Assembly: GCA_002352055.1 (NCBI GenBank)
Contig: DEHS01000082.1
Span: 8,593-20,430, forward strand
Direction of reading: 5' to 3'
Source: Legionellaceae bacterium UBA2794
GTDB lineage: Bacteria > Pseudomonadota > Gammaproteobacteria > Legionellales > Legionellaceae
Length of the DNA stretch: 11,838 nt
This document shows positions 1-6,753 of this stretch, one piece after another (position 1 is the first letter of the stretch; each line of letters starts with the position of its first letter). A program made the position numbers and the translations under genes. The notes beneath the pieces are model-generated. The model was not told the origin of the DNA, did not search any database, and saw nothing but the letters and a program-made list of their open reading frames with translations.

Positions 1-550
1 ACTCGTACAGTGGTGATGACTCCTCAACTAATAACTCAGCGGGTTGAAGTCGTGTTAACTCAGCTTGCAGCTGCTGTGGATCGTTCAATTCCATAATATT
101 GAAACGGCCACTGCTTAATTCCACCCAGGCAAGACCAATGGTATTTTTTTCCTGATGAATGGCTACCAACAGATTGTCTTTTTTGGCATCGAGTAATGCT
201 TCATCTGTAACGGTGCCAGGGGTAATGATGCGAGTCACTTGCCGTTCAACCGGCCCTTTACTTGTTGCGGGATCACCTATTTGCTCACAGATCGCAACTG
301 ATTCGCCTTTTTTTAAAAGTCTGGCTAAATAGTTTTCAACTGCATGATAGGGCAGGCCTGCCATAGGAATCGGCTTATTAGCTGATTGACCTCTGTGAGT
401 GAGCGTTAAATCCAGTAATTGTGATGCACGTTTGGCATCGTCAAAAAACAATTCATAAAAATCGCCCATGCGGTAAAACAGAAGCATGTCTGGATACTGC
501 GCTTTAATGCGTAAGTACTGTTGCATCATTGGTGTATGAGAAGTAATCAT
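1..550 (-). CDS. mutS: DNA mismatch repair protein MutS, N-terminal part (3' end outside window)
   Basis: MutS binds mispaired or looped bases in DNA and recruits MutL to start strand-directed mismatch repair in the cytoplasm. Only the first 183 codons are present; the gene continues past the left edge. The reverse strand reads MITSHTPMMQQYLRIKAQ from an ATG at 550-548. The stretch LLFYRMGDFYELFFDDAKRA (residues 23-42) is the MutS domain I signature, and F31-Y32-E33 is the Phe-X-Glu element whose Phe stacks on the mismatch. GLPYHAVENYLARL (65-78) and ESVAICEQIGDPATSKGPVE (83-102) also match the family closely, and the connector domain begins near residue 125. The ATPase and clamp domains are not visible. 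The ATG is placed as in other MutS proteins, although the ribosome binding site is weak. The gene diverges from the lipoprotein gene. No frameshift is seen. Confidence 0.97.
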   Translation of the reverse strand, partial: MITSHTPMMQQYLRIKAQYPDMLLFYRMGDFYELFFDDAKRASQLLDLTLTHRGQSANKPIPMAGLPYHAVENYLARLLKKGESVAICEQIGDPATSKGPVERQVTRIITPGTVTDEALLDAKKDNLLVAIHQEKNTIGLAWVELSSGRFNIMELNDPQQLQAELTRLQPAELLVEESSPLYE

Positions 551-577
551 GATGGCTTAAAAAATTGAATTATGTTG

Positions 578-606
578 ATTTTAACAAAACCCCCCGATGA
601 AGTCAG
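578..606 (-). promoter_or_regulatory. Candidate sigma-70 promoter for mutS
   Basis: On the minus strand a -35-like CTGACT (606-601) is separated by exactly 17 bp from a -10-like TAAAAT (583-578). Transcription would start about 20 bp upstream of the mutS ATG. The spacer contains a run of six G. This is a match by eye to the sigma-70 consensus only; both hexamers are imperfect. Confidence 0.4.
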
Positions 607-686
607 TAAAAGAGATGGTATGCGTTAAAATAAGCCATTGTGGTATTGAAAAAAAATTTTATTTTTTAAGGTTTCTAGATAAGTCC

Positions 687-714
687 TTCACTTAATGAGA
701 ATATTTGCTAGAAT
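687..714 (+). promoter_or_regulatory. Candidate promoter of the small lipoprotein gene, extended -10, possibly stress-sigma type
   Basis: TTCACT (687-692) and TAGAAT (709-714) lie 16 bp apart, and TGC (706-708) immediately before the -10 makes it an extended -10. The stretch GCTAGAATTAAA resembles the RpoS-preferred form, which has a C just before the -10 and an A/T-rich discriminator. The gene start lies about 45 bp downstream. Use of RpoS is an inference from sequence resemblance alone. Confidence 0.45.
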
Positions 715-749
715 TAAAGAGATTTCACATGAAAATCTTAAATTATATA

Positions 750-755
750 AGGGAG
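750..755 (+). promoter_or_regulatory. Shine-Dalgarno that decides the lipoprotein start
   Basis: AGGGAG ends 1 nt before an ATG at 757 and 7 nt before a second in-frame ATG at 763. The 7-nt spacing is normal and the 1-nt spacing is too short, so translation most likely starts at 763. Confidence 0.7.
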
Positions 756-762
756 AATGGTT

Positions 763-942
763 ATGAATCGTTTAATGATGATCGCTGCAACAGGATTTTT
801 GGCGTTATTGTTAACTGCTTGTGGTGATAATTCTAAACCAGCAGATACAACAGTAGTTGTTCCAGCAACAGAAGATAAAACAACAGTTGTTGTACCAGCT
901 GATGAAAACAAACCTGCTGATACACAAAATCAAAGCAACTAG
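763..942 (+). CDS. Small predicted lipoprotein with an internal tandem repeat, function unknown
   Basis: This encodes 59 residues. The N-terminus MNRLMMIAATGFLALLLTAC is a lipoprotein signal peptide: one Arg, a hydrophobic core, then the lipobox L-T-A-C with Cys20 as the acylated residue. The mature chain would be only 40 residues, with no tryptophan or tyrosine. It is made almost entirely of a repeat, TTVVVPATEDK followed by TTVVVPADENK, flanked on both sides by KPADT. Residue +2 is Gly rather than Asp, which in E. coli rules would favour the outer membrane. Such a short Thr/Val/Pro/acidic chain is probably extended rather than a folded enzyme domain. The gene has its own candidate promoter and a strong terminator, so it is probably monocistronic. 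I do not recognise a named family; similar small lipoproteins are usually annotated as hypothetical. Confidence 0.8.
   Translation: MNRLMMIAATGFLALLLTACGDNSKPADTTVVVPATEDKTTVVVPADENKPADTQNQSN
847..912 (+). repeat. Two in-frame 33-bp tandem repeats inside the lipoprotein gene
   Basis: Repeat 1 (847-879) and repeat 2 (880-912) are directly adjacent and encode TTVVVPATEDK and TTVVVPADENK. They are diverged at the DNA level, partly at synonymous positions (GTAGTTGTT against GTTGTTGTA), so the duplication is not recent and the peptide seems to be conserved. AAACCAGCAGATACA before the pair and AAACCTGCTGATACA after it encode the same KPADT. Confidence 0.85.
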
Positions 943-977
943 GATTTAATGACGTTCTTCTGTGTACGTTAGAAAAG

Positions 978-1004
978 CCCCTTAATAAGGGGTTTTTCTT
1001 TTAT
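978..1004 (+). terminator. Intrinsic terminator after the lipoprotein gene
   Basis: CCCCTTA (978-984) and TAAGGGG (986-992) form a stem around a single central A, in practice a 4-5 bp GC stem with a small AT loop. It is followed at once by TTTTTCTTTTATT. It lies 35 bp after the lipoprotein stop and ends only 12 bp before the cinA start, so cinA either depends on read-through or has a promoter overlapping this site. Confidence 0.85.
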
Positions 1005-1016
1005 TAAGGCTCCCCC

Positions 1017-1508
1017 ATGAAATCAGTTTCTTCTTTACTTAAAGATATTGCCTCCTGTTTAATTCAGGCCAATGGGCAACTGGTTACGGCTGAGTCCTGC
1101 ACTGGCGGACTTATAGCAAGCCAGATTACCGATGTGGCTGGAAGTTCTTTATGGTTCGAGCGAGGGTTTGTCACTTACAGTAACCTTGCCAAACAGGAAA
1201 TGCTGGGAGTGCCTGAGTATTTAATTCAGAAGTTTGGTGCAGTGAGCGAGGAGGTAGCTTCTGCCATGGCTTTTGGGGCCCTTAAAAACAGCAAGGGAAT
1301 AATTGCCTTATCAGTAACCGGGATTGCTGGGCCCGATGGTGGCAGTATCGAAAAACCCGTAGGAACCGTCTGTTTTGGTTGGGCTACATCAAGCACACCA
1401 CCTCGTACGGAAAAAAAGCACTTGAAAGGAAATCGGCAAGAGATCCGAATGGCTGCATGCCAATTCGCTTTAGAGGGCGTTTTATCCCTGATTCGGGAAA
1501 GAGTGTAA
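1017..1508 (+). CDS. pncC: CinA C-terminal domain protein, nicotinamide-nucleotide amidohydrolase (PncC type)
   Basis: PncC-type enzymes deamidate nicotinamide mononucleotide to nicotinate mononucleotide in the cytoplasm, returning the product of NAD-dependent DNA ligase and other NAD consumers to NAD synthesis. The 163-residue protein is the single CinA_C domain, close to E. coli PncC in length, without the N-terminal MoeA-like domain of full-length CinA. Visible family motifs are TAESCTGGLIAS (24-35), GSSLWFERGFVTYSN.AK (42-59), GAVSEEVA (74-81) and SVTGIAGPDGG...KPVGTV (99-118). The ATG is preceded by AAGG at 7 nt spacing. The position directly upstream of recA is the same as in E. coli and many gammaproteobacteria. 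The name cinA comes from competence-induced full-length homologues; a competence role for this short form is not shown by the sequence. Confidence 0.93.
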   Translation: MKSVSSLLKDIASCLIQANGQLVTAESCTGGLIASQITDVAGSSLWFERGFVTYSNLAKQEMLGVPEYLIQKFGAVSEEVASAMAFGALKNSKGIIALSVTGIAGPDGGSIEKPVGTVCFGWATSSTPPRTEKKHLKGNRQEIRMAACQFALEGVLSLIRERV

Positions 1509-1537
1509 AGCTCGTTGCGGAATTTGTAATAATCAGT

Positions 1538-1566
1538 TTGCCGCCTAGCTCCATCTGTGTGATAAT
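1538..1566 (+). promoter_or_regulatory. recA promoter (sigma-70, extended -10), no LexA box seen
   Basis: TTGCCG (1538-1543) and GATAAT (1561-1566) are 17 bp apart, and TGT (1558-1560) before the -10 gives the extended -10 motif. The predicted start is near 1573, leaving a leader of about 25 nt. I looked for the gammaproteobacterial LexA operator (CTGT, 8 bp, ACAG) across 1500-1600 and did not find one. That fits reports that Legionella lacks LexA and a classical SOS response. Confidence 0.65.
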
Positions 1567-1598
1567 TTTGCCCTACACTACTATCATTGGAAAATATT

Positions 1599-2648
1599 AT
1601 GGAAGAGAACAAACAAAAAGCATTATCCGCAGCTCTCTCGCAAATTGAGCGTCAATTTGGTAAAGGCTCTGTAATGAGAATGGGCGACAGCAATGTTTCG
1701 CGTGATATAGAAGCTATCTCTACCGGTTCTTTAGGATTGGATATTGCGTTGGGAATAGGTGGCTTACCCAAAGGGCGAGTTGTTGAAATTTATGGTCCTG
1801 AATCTTCGGGTAAAACAACATTAACTCTTCAGGTGATTGCTGAATGTCAAAAAATGGGCGGCACCGCAGCGTTTATTGATGCTGAGCATGCACTGGATCC
1901 GAGTTATGCGCAAAAACTGGGTGTGAATGTTGACGAACTATTGGTGTCTCAGCCAGACACTGGCGAGCAAGCTTTGGAAATCACGGACATGCTCGTACGT
2001 TCTGCTGCGGTAGACGTAGTCATTGTCGACTCTGTTGCTGCACTGACTCCTAAAGCCGAGATTGAAGGTGAGATGGGTGATACTCACGTAGGTTTGCAAG
2101 CGCGTTTAATGTCTCAGGCTTTACGAAAATTAACGGCTAATATCAAACGCTCTAATACTTTGGTTATCTTTATTAACCAGATTCGGATGAAAATTGGCGT
2201 GATGTTTGGCAGTCCAGAAACGACTACTGGTGGTAATGCTTTAAAATTTTACGCGTCAGTTCGTCTTGATATTCGTCGTATTGGATCTATTAAAAAAGGC
2301 GAAGAAATATTGGGCAGTGAAACGCGAGTAAAAGTAGTTAAAAACAAAGTTGCCCCTCCCTTTAAAATGACTGAATTTGATATTTTATATAACGAAGGTA
2401 TATCGCGTGAAAGTGAAATTATTAATCTGGGTGCTCAATTAAATCTGATTGAAAAATCAGGTGCCTGGTACAGTTATAAAAATGAAAAAATTGGTCAGGG
2501 TAAGGAAAATGTTCGTTTATATCTCAAAGAAAACCCCGAGATAGCTGCAGTTCTTGAAAAACAAATTCGTGCTGAATTGTTAGAAAAGAAAACGGCGATG
2601 CCGGCTGCTCCAGAGATGGAAGACGCTTTTGAGACCATTGATGACTAA
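1599..2648 (+). CDS. recA: Recombinase RecA
   Basis: RecA forms ATP-dependent filaments on single-stranded DNA and catalyses homologous pairing and strand exchange. Elsewhere it also activates LexA and UmuD self-cleavage. The protein has 349 residues, a normal length. Key parts sit at the E. coli numbering: Walker A GPESSGKT at 66-73, catalytic Glu96 in FIDAEHALDP, Walker B VIVDSVAAL around Asp144, and loop L2 from about 195 to 210 with NQIRMKIGVMFGSPETTTGG following Q194. The C-terminus is acidic (EMEDAFETIDD), the usual autoinhibitory tail. An in-frame TTG at 1587 would add four residues, but ATG 1599 is chosen because the protein then starts MEENKQKAL like other RecAs and GGAA at 1589-1592 can act as the ribosome binding site. 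recX overlaps its last 8 bp. Confidence 0.98.
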   Translation: MEENKQKALSAALSQIERQFGKGSVMRMGDSNVSRDIEAISTGSLGLDIALGIGGLPKGRVVEIYGPESSGKTTLTLQVIAECQKMGGTAAFIDAEHALDPSYAQKLGVNVDELLVSQPDTGEQALEITDMLVRSAAVDVVIVDSVAALTPKAEIEGEMGDTHVGLQARLMSQALRKLTANIKRSNTLVIFINQIRMKIGVMFGSPETTTGGNALKFYASVRLDIRRIGSIKKGEEILGSETRVKVVKNKVAPPFKMTEFDILYNEGISRESEIINLGAQLNLIEKSGAWYSYKNEKIGQGKENVRLYLKENPEIAAVLEKQIRAELLEKKTAMPAAPEMEDAFETIDD

Positions 2649-3078
2649 AGCATTTGATAGTGCCTTGCGCTTGTTAACCCGACGAGAGCATGGCGCTATA
2701 GAATTAAATGACAAACTGATTCAGAAAGGATTTGATTCGGCAGAGGTCAAGGATGCAATAGATGCATGCCAGCGTCTTGGATTACAAAGTGATGAGCGAT
2801 TTGTAGAGAATTACAGCCGTTCACGGATACGCCAAGGTTATGGACCGCTAAAAATTAGTCAGGAATTAAAAAACAAAGGAATCAGTAGCGACCTGATTCA
2901 ACGCGAAATGGAGCAGGAAAAAGACAACTGGTTTGTCTATGCTTTAGAGGTGTGGCAGAAAAAAATAAAAGGTCAAACCGATTTATCCTTTGCAGAACTC
3001 CAAAAGCAACAACGATTTTTGCTTTATCGCGGATTTAGCACCGATGTTATAGCCAGAGTAGTGAAGGAATTGAAATAG
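2641..3078 (+). CDS. recX: Regulatory protein RecX
   Basis: RecX binds RecA filaments and limits their extension and ATPase activity. The 145-residue protein is all-helical and built from RecX-type three-helix modules. Visible motifs are ALRLLTRREHG..EL..KL..KGF (8-31), LGLQSDERFVENYSRSRIRQ (46-65), followed by GYGPLKISQELKNKGI (66-81), and a closing module with LLYRGFSTDVIARVV (127-141). The ATG overlaps the recA stop within ATGACTAA, an 8-bp overlap that suggests translational coupling and keeps RecX made in step with RecA. A TTG at 2629 is an unlikely alternative start. A hairpin begins at the stop codon. In E. coli a terminator separates recA and recX; here there is no room for one. Confidence 0.95.
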   Translation: MTKAFDSALRLLTRREHGAIELNDKLIQKGFDSAEVKDAIDACQRLGLQSDERFVENYSRSRIRQGYGPLKISQELKNKGISSDLIQREMEQEKDNWFVYALEVWQKKIKGQTDLSFAELQKQQRFLLYRGFSTDVIARVVKELK

Positions 3079-3112
3079 GTTGGCTTTAAGTTAGTTCGGT
3101 TAGTAGCCAACC
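3078..3112 (+). other. Stem-loop at the recX stop codon
   Basis: GGTTGGCT (3078-3085, starting with the last base of the recX stop) is a perfect inverted repeat of AGCCAACC (3105-3112), with a 19-nt loop. What follows is CCCTCTCT, not a T run, so it is not a classical intrinsic terminator. It could protect the 3' end of the recA-recX messenger. Confidence 0.5.
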
Positions 3113-3118
3113 CCCTCT

Positions 3119-3206
3119 CTACGTCCCGCGGTTTGACTGCGAGAACAGGTTTATCTCAGGGCGAATGTACGAGATCTGGATCCCGCGAATAAATCGCGGG
3201 GTGTAG
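3119..3206. repeat. Palindromic intergenic element, copy 1 (degenerate)
   Basis: This is an 88-bp unit whose ends are imperfect inverted repeats: CTACGTCCCGCGG (3119-3131) against TCGCGGGGTGTAG (3194-3206), 10 of 13 positions matching. The 5' hairpin, TCCCGCGG with loop TTTGA and CTGCGAGA (3124-3144), has one mismatch and one wobble. The 3' hairpin, CCCGCGA with loop ATAAA and TCGCGGG (3182-3200), is perfect. Between them is the core AGGGCGAATGTACGAGATCT starting at 3158, shared with copy 2. It resembles REP or MITE-like elements; no coding potential is seen. Confidence 0.8.
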
Positions 3207-3218
3207 GTAAATTAAGCA

Positions 3219-3310
3219 CTACGTCCCGCGGCTTGTCCGCGGGAACCAACATTTTGGCCCAAGGGCGAATGTATGAGATCTGAGTCCCGCGGATTAACCA
3301 CGGGACCTAG
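3219..3310. repeat. Palindromic intergenic element, copy 2 (better preserved)
   Basis: This unit has the same orientation as copy 1, 12 bp after it. Terminal inverted repeats are CTACGTCCCGCGG (3219-3231) and CCACGGGACCTAG (3298-3310). The 5' hairpin has a perfect 8-bp stem, TCCCGCGG (3224-3231) and CCGCGGGA (3237-3244), with loop CTTGT. The 3' hairpin is GTCCCGCGG (3284-3292) and CCACGGGAC (3298-3306), one mismatch, with loop ATTAA. The core AGGGCGAATGTATGAGATCT starts at 3262, 104 bp after that of copy 1. Together the two copies fill most of the 341-bp recX-alaS gap. The remaining 3311-3419 is AT-rich leader to alaS. Confidence 0.85.
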
Positions 3311-3419
3311 GGTTTGAAGTGAATAAAATATTCAGCAATAAGTAAAAATGAAACATAAATAAGATTTAAAACAGTATTTTCCTGTATTATCAATAATATA
3401 TAACTAACTGGTATGTTGT

Positions 3420-6002
3420 ATGAAAAGTTCTGAAATTAGACAAGCATTCTTTAATTATTTTGCCGAGCATGGTCATCAATTGGTGGAATCCAGCTCTTTG
3501 ATTCCAGCAAATGATCCTACGTTACTGTTTACTAACGCCGGTATGGTGCAATTCAAAGATTTATTTTTAGGAATTGAATCGCGTCCCTATCAGCGAGCGG
3601 TCAGTTCTCAGCGTTGTGTGCGTGCAGGTGGTAAGCATAATGATTTGGAAAATGTAGGCTACACCGCACGGCATCATACGTTTTTTGAAATGTTGGGTAA
3701 TTTTAGTTTTGGAGATTATTTTAAACGTGAAGCGATTGCTTTTGCCTGGGATTTTCTGACTCAGGTTCTACAGTTGCCACCAGAGCGATTATGGGTAACA
3801 GTTTATAAAGATGATCAGGAAGCAGAAGAGATATGGTTAAAAGAGATGGGTATTTCTCCTGATCGTTTTTCCCGATGTGGTGACAAGGACAATTTTTGGT
3901 CAATGGGTGATACAGGTCCCTGTGGTCCCTGCACTGAAATATTTTATGATCATGGCCCGGAAATAGCAGGTGGACCTCCAGGAAGCCCAGATGAAGATGG
4001 AGATAGATATATTGAAATCTGGAATCTTGTCTTTATGCAGTTTAACCGTGATAAAAGCGGACATTTACATCCCTTACCCAAACCTTCGGTAGATACCGGA
4101 ATGGGTTTGGAGCGATTAGCCGCAGTCGTTCAAGGGGTTCATAACAACTATGAAATTGACAGTTTTCAATATTTAATCAAAGCTATCGCTGCTCTGGGTA
4201 AAGAAATTGATTTAAATCACACCTCATTAAAAGTGATTGCTGATCATATACGTTCCTGCTCCTTTCTAATTGCAGATGGTGTCATGCCCGGAAATGAAGG
4301 GCGCGGTTATGTTCTTCGCAGGATAATAAGGCGTGCTGTAAGGCATGGTAATAAATTGGGTCTGCCCACTCCATTTTTTTCGCAATTAATACATCCTTTA
4401 ATTGATGTAATGGGGGATGCATACCCAGAACTAGTTACCTCTAAATCACATATCGAAAAAATTTTACTTCAAGAAGAAAATCAGTTCGCGCGCACTTTAG
4501 AGCAAGGGTTGCGTTTGCTTCAGGAGCAAATGGAACAATTAGATGGCGGAGAAATTCCTGGTCAAGTTGCTTTTAAATTATATGATACGTATGGTTTTCC
4601 CGTAGATTTGACTGCAGATATTGCCAGAGAAAAAGGTCTAACTGTAGACATGATCGGTTTTAATCAATACATGCAACAACAAAGAGAACAGTCTCAGGCT
4701 GCCAGTCAGTTTACTGCTGATTATCATGCGACGTCCCAGCTTGATCATCAATCTTCATTTCATGGTTATGATAATGAAAAGATGGAGGGAAAAATTGTTG
4801 CGCTATTGAAAGATGGAGCTGAAATTGACCTTTTGGTTAAAGGCAGCAAAGGCGCTGTAGTTCTGGATCACACTCCATTCTACGCTGAAAGCGGAGGCCA
4901 GGTAGGAGATAAAGGAACGCTGCAGGGTAGGGGATTTATTTTTAGAGTAGATGACACGCAAAAAATTGGTCAGGCTGTAGTGCATCATGGTGAAGTGATT
5001 GATGGTCAGTTAACTGTCAATTTAGACGTCCATGCTGAAATAGATAATGACCGTCGTGAAGCTATAAGATTAAATCATACAGCCACTCATTTATTGCATG
5101 CTGCATTAAAAAAAGTTGTAGGTGACCACGTTCAACAAAAGGGATCTTTGGTTGATGCGGAACGAGCACGTTTTGACTTTTCTCATTTTGAAGGTTTATC
5201 AGCCATTGAAATAAATCAAATTGAATTGTTAGTTAATGAGCAAATTAGAGCCAATCATGAAGTGATGACCCAATTGATGGATATCGAAGAGGCAAAGCGT
5301 AGCGGTGCGGTGGCTCTTTTTGGTGAAAAATACGCAGATGCAGTTCGTGTGTTATCTATGGGTGAATTTTCGAAAGAGCTTTGCGGGGGAACTCATGCCC
5401 GTCGCACCGGTGATTTAGGTTTATTTAAAATTATTGCGGAATACGGAATTGCTAGCGGGGTTCGCCGTATCGAAATGGTTACAGGGGAAGCCGCCTTAAT
5501 TTGGATTAATGAACAACAAGCGTTATTAGGAGAACTTGCTTCTGCACTTAAAACCACAGTGACTCAAGTTTCGAGTAAATTGTCACAATTAATTAACGAT
5601 TATAAAAATCAGGAAAAAGAAATAGCCAAACTCAATAGTGAAAAAGCGCAAAAATCAGGTAGTGATTTACTTAATGAAGTAGAGCAAGTAAATGGGATTA
5701 GTTTGTTAGTGAAACAATTAGAAGGTGTAGATAATCAGACGATGAGATCAATGCTGGATAAACTTAAGTCAAGCCTTGAGTCTGCTGTAATTGTCTTATT
5801 TGCAATTGAAAATCAAAAAATGAATGTAATTGCTGGCGTTAGTAAAGACATTATTGGTAAAGCGCCAAGTGCAGCTCAATTAGTGCGACATTTATGCGGT
5901 AAAGGGGGCGGGCGTGATGATATGGCTCAAGGAGGAGGTGAAGCACCTGCTGATCTTGCAGAAAAAATTCATCAAATACGAACAATGATTGAAAATGCAT
6001 AG
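3420..6002 (+). CDS. alaS: Alanine--tRNA ligase
   Basis: AlaRS attaches alanine to tRNA-Ala in the cytoplasm and hydrolyses mischarged Ser- or Gly-tRNA-Ala. The 860-residue protein is slightly shorter than E. coli AlaRS. In order: class II catalytic domain (1 to about 240) with LLFTNAGMVQFKDLFLG (35-51), CVRAGGKHNDLENVG (66-80), HHTFFEMLGNFSFGDYFK (85-102) and motif 3 DTGMGLERLA (225-234); tRNA-recognition region with GRGYVLRRIIRRA (294-306); editing domain with TPFYAESGGQVGDKG (485-499) and zinc ligands HTATH (H553, H557) plus CGGTH (C655, H659); a coiled-coil-like stretch near 715-745; and the C-Ala domain with GKGGGRDDMAQGGG (827-840). All key residues are intact. The ATG has only a weak ribosome binding site. 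An AT-rich region with possible -10 elements TATTAT (3385-3390) and TAATAT (3394-3399) precedes it, but no good -35 is seen. Confidence 0.98.
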   Translation: MKSSEIRQAFFNYFAEHGHQLVESSSLIPANDPTLLFTNAGMVQFKDLFLGIESRPYQRAVSSQRCVRAGGKHNDLENVGYTARHHTFFEMLGNFSFGDYFKREAIAFAWDFLTQVLQLPPERLWVTVYKDDQEAEEIWLKEMGISPDRFSRCGDKDNFWSMGDTGPCGPCTEIFYDHGPEIAGGPPGSPDEDGDRYIEIWNLVFMQFNRDKSGHLHPLPKPSVDTGMGLERLAAVVQGVHNNYEIDSFQYLIKAIAALGKEIDLNHTSLKVIADHIRSCSFLIADGVMPGNEGRGYVLRRIIRRAVRHGNKLGLPTPFFSQLIHPLIDVMGDAYPELVTSKSHIEKILLQEENQFARTLEQGLRLLQEQMEQLDGGEIPGQVAFKLYDTYGFPVDLTADIAREKGLTVDMIGFNQYMQQQREQSQAASQFTADYHATSQLDHQSSFHGYDNEKMEGKIVALLKDGAEIDLLVKGSKGAVVLDHTPFYAESGGQVGDKGTLQGRGFIFRVDDTQKIGQAVVHHGEVIDGQLTVNLDVHAEIDNDRREAIRLNHTATHLLHAALKKVVGDHVQQKGSLVDAERARFDFSHFEGLSAIEINQIELLVNEQIRANHEVMTQLMDIEEAKRSGAVALFGEKYADAVRVLSMGEFSKELCGGTHARRTGDLGLFKIIAEYGIASGVRRIEMVTGEAALIWINEQQALLGELASALKTTVTQVSSKLSQLINDYKNQEKEIAKLNSEKAQKSGSDLLNEVEQVNGISLLVKQLEGVDNQTMRSMLDKLKSSLESAVIVLFAIENQKMNVIAGVSKDIIGKAPSAAQLVRHLCGKGGGRDDMAQGGGEAPADLAEKIHQIRTMIENA

Positions 6003-6112
6003 TTTATTAAAATGCCTTAAGGAGTAACCTGATTAATCTTGTTTTCGAAATGGTTGGATTATTTAATTGAAAAGTTACTCATTGAGGCTAGAAACTATAT
6101 TGAGTAAACTAT

Positions 6113-6142
6113 TTGTGAATTACCAATTTTATTCTGTATAGC
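6113..6142 (+). promoter_or_regulatory. Candidate promoter for mscL
   Basis: TTGTGA (6113-6118) and TATAGC (6137-6142) are 18 bp apart, about 27 bp before the mscL start. Spacing is acceptable but the -10 is weak. The 166-bp alaS-mscL gap shows no convincing terminator. Confidence 0.3.
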
Positions 6143-6168
6143 TATTGACCCATTTTTAGGGAGAAAAA

Positions 6169-6555
6169 ATGAGTTTTTTTCAGGAATTCAAACAATTTGC
6201 CATGCGGGGCAATGTAGTTGATTTGGCAGTTGCAGTAGTCATTGGCACCGCATTTGGTAAAATCATAACCTCTCTGGTCAACGGCATTATTATGCCTTTG
6301 ATCGGACTCTTGCTCGGCGGAATCAATATTTCCGATAAATCATTTATTGTGGGTGATGCAGTAGTCCAATGGGGAAGTTTTTTTCAAACCATAATTGATT
6401 TTACAATTATTGCTTTTGCCATTTTTATAGCGGTGAAATTTGTTAATTTATTAAAAAGAAAGGAAGAGGAAAAAAAGCCTAAATTAACTAATGAAGAATT
6501 GTTATTAACTGAGATTCGTGATTTGTTAAAAGATAATATTGAGCCGCATCACTGA
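6169..6555 (+). CDS. mscL: Large-conductance mechanosensitive channel MscL
   Basis: MscL is a homopentameric inner-membrane channel that opens under high membrane tension and releases solutes after hypo-osmotic shock. The 128-residue protein has the full layout: N-terminal amphipathic helix MSFFQEFKQFAMRGN (1-15), TM1 with VVDLAVAVVIGTAFGKIITS (16-35) running to about 47, a short periplasmic loop with a conserved QWGSF (67-71), TM2 at about 73-95 (IIDFTIIAFAIFIAVKFVN), and a cytoplasmic charged helix KRKEEEKKPK followed by LLLTEIRDLLKD (111-122). The gate-lining residues of TM1 are typical. The ribosome binding site AGGGAG lies close upstream of ATG 6169. It is flanked by gaps on both sides, so it is probably transcribed alone. 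Confidence 0.97.
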   Translation: MSFFQEFKQFAMRGNVVDLAVAVVIGTAFGKIITSLVNGIIMPLIGLLLGGINISDKSFIVGDAVVQWGSFFQTIIDFTIIAFAIFIAVKFVNLLKRKEEEKKPKLTNEELLLTEIRDLLKDNIEPHH

Positions 6556-6623
6556 TATTATTAAATGATAGTAACCATTATTTATTAAACTGATTAAAAG
6601 CCTGTCGTTCCTTACCAAATAAA

Positions 6624-6753
6624 GACTGTCGTATCCGCGTAATAGAATATCACTTCATAATTTGATGCAATTTTATTGTAAAAATGTCTGACTTGTCTTC
6701 CTCACGCACTTGGGTATCCCCTTAAATTTTATGCGCTTTTATAATGCATAATG
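6624..6753 (-). repeat. Left arm of a long imperfect inverted repeat (two units of about 66 bp, minus orientation)
   Basis: Read on the minus strand, the arm has two successive units whose start motifs (ATTTAAGGGG at 6727, ATTATGAAGTG at 6661) are 66 bp apart. 6730-6695 matches the right-arm unit at 6817-6852 closely, sharing GGGATACC, GTGCGTG/ATGCGTG and GGAAGACAA. The linker GACAAGTCAGACATTTTT resembles GACAAAACTGACATTTTG (6917-6934) in the right arm. The outer unit resembles the one at 6886, sharing ATTATGA, TACG.GG and GACA. I see no coding sequence. 6556-6623, between mscL and this arm, holds nothing I can identify. Confidence 0.7.

Noticed and set aside
1587..1598. TTG start giving RecA four extra residues (MENI)
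   Set aside because: The family start is the ATG at 1599, and the GGAA that would be its ribosome binding site lies within this extension.
1226..1612. A 128-codon open frame on the minus strand opposite cinA
   Set aside because: It is antisense to a clearly conserved gene, has low-complexity composition and no recognisable domain. The same applies to minus-strand frames inside alaS (3721-3903, 4803-4988) and ligA (7855-8172, 8135-8344, 8353-8607, 8555-8773), and to plus-strand frames 1379-1648 and 7807-8049.
2629..2640. TTG start for RecX
   Set aside because: The ATG at 2641 gives the usual RecX N-terminus and a standard coupled overlap.
3371..3385. ACAG-N7-CTGT inverted repeat upstream of alaS resembling a LexA box
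   Set aside because: The half-sites are in the opposite order to the LexA operator (CTGT-N8-ACAG) and the spacing differs; it is expected by chance in AT-rich DNA.
6022..6080. GAGTAAC (6022-6028) and GTTACTC (6074-6080) inverted repeat after alaS
   Set aside because: A 7-bp match separated by 45 bp is weak, and no T tract follows, so it does not support a terminator.
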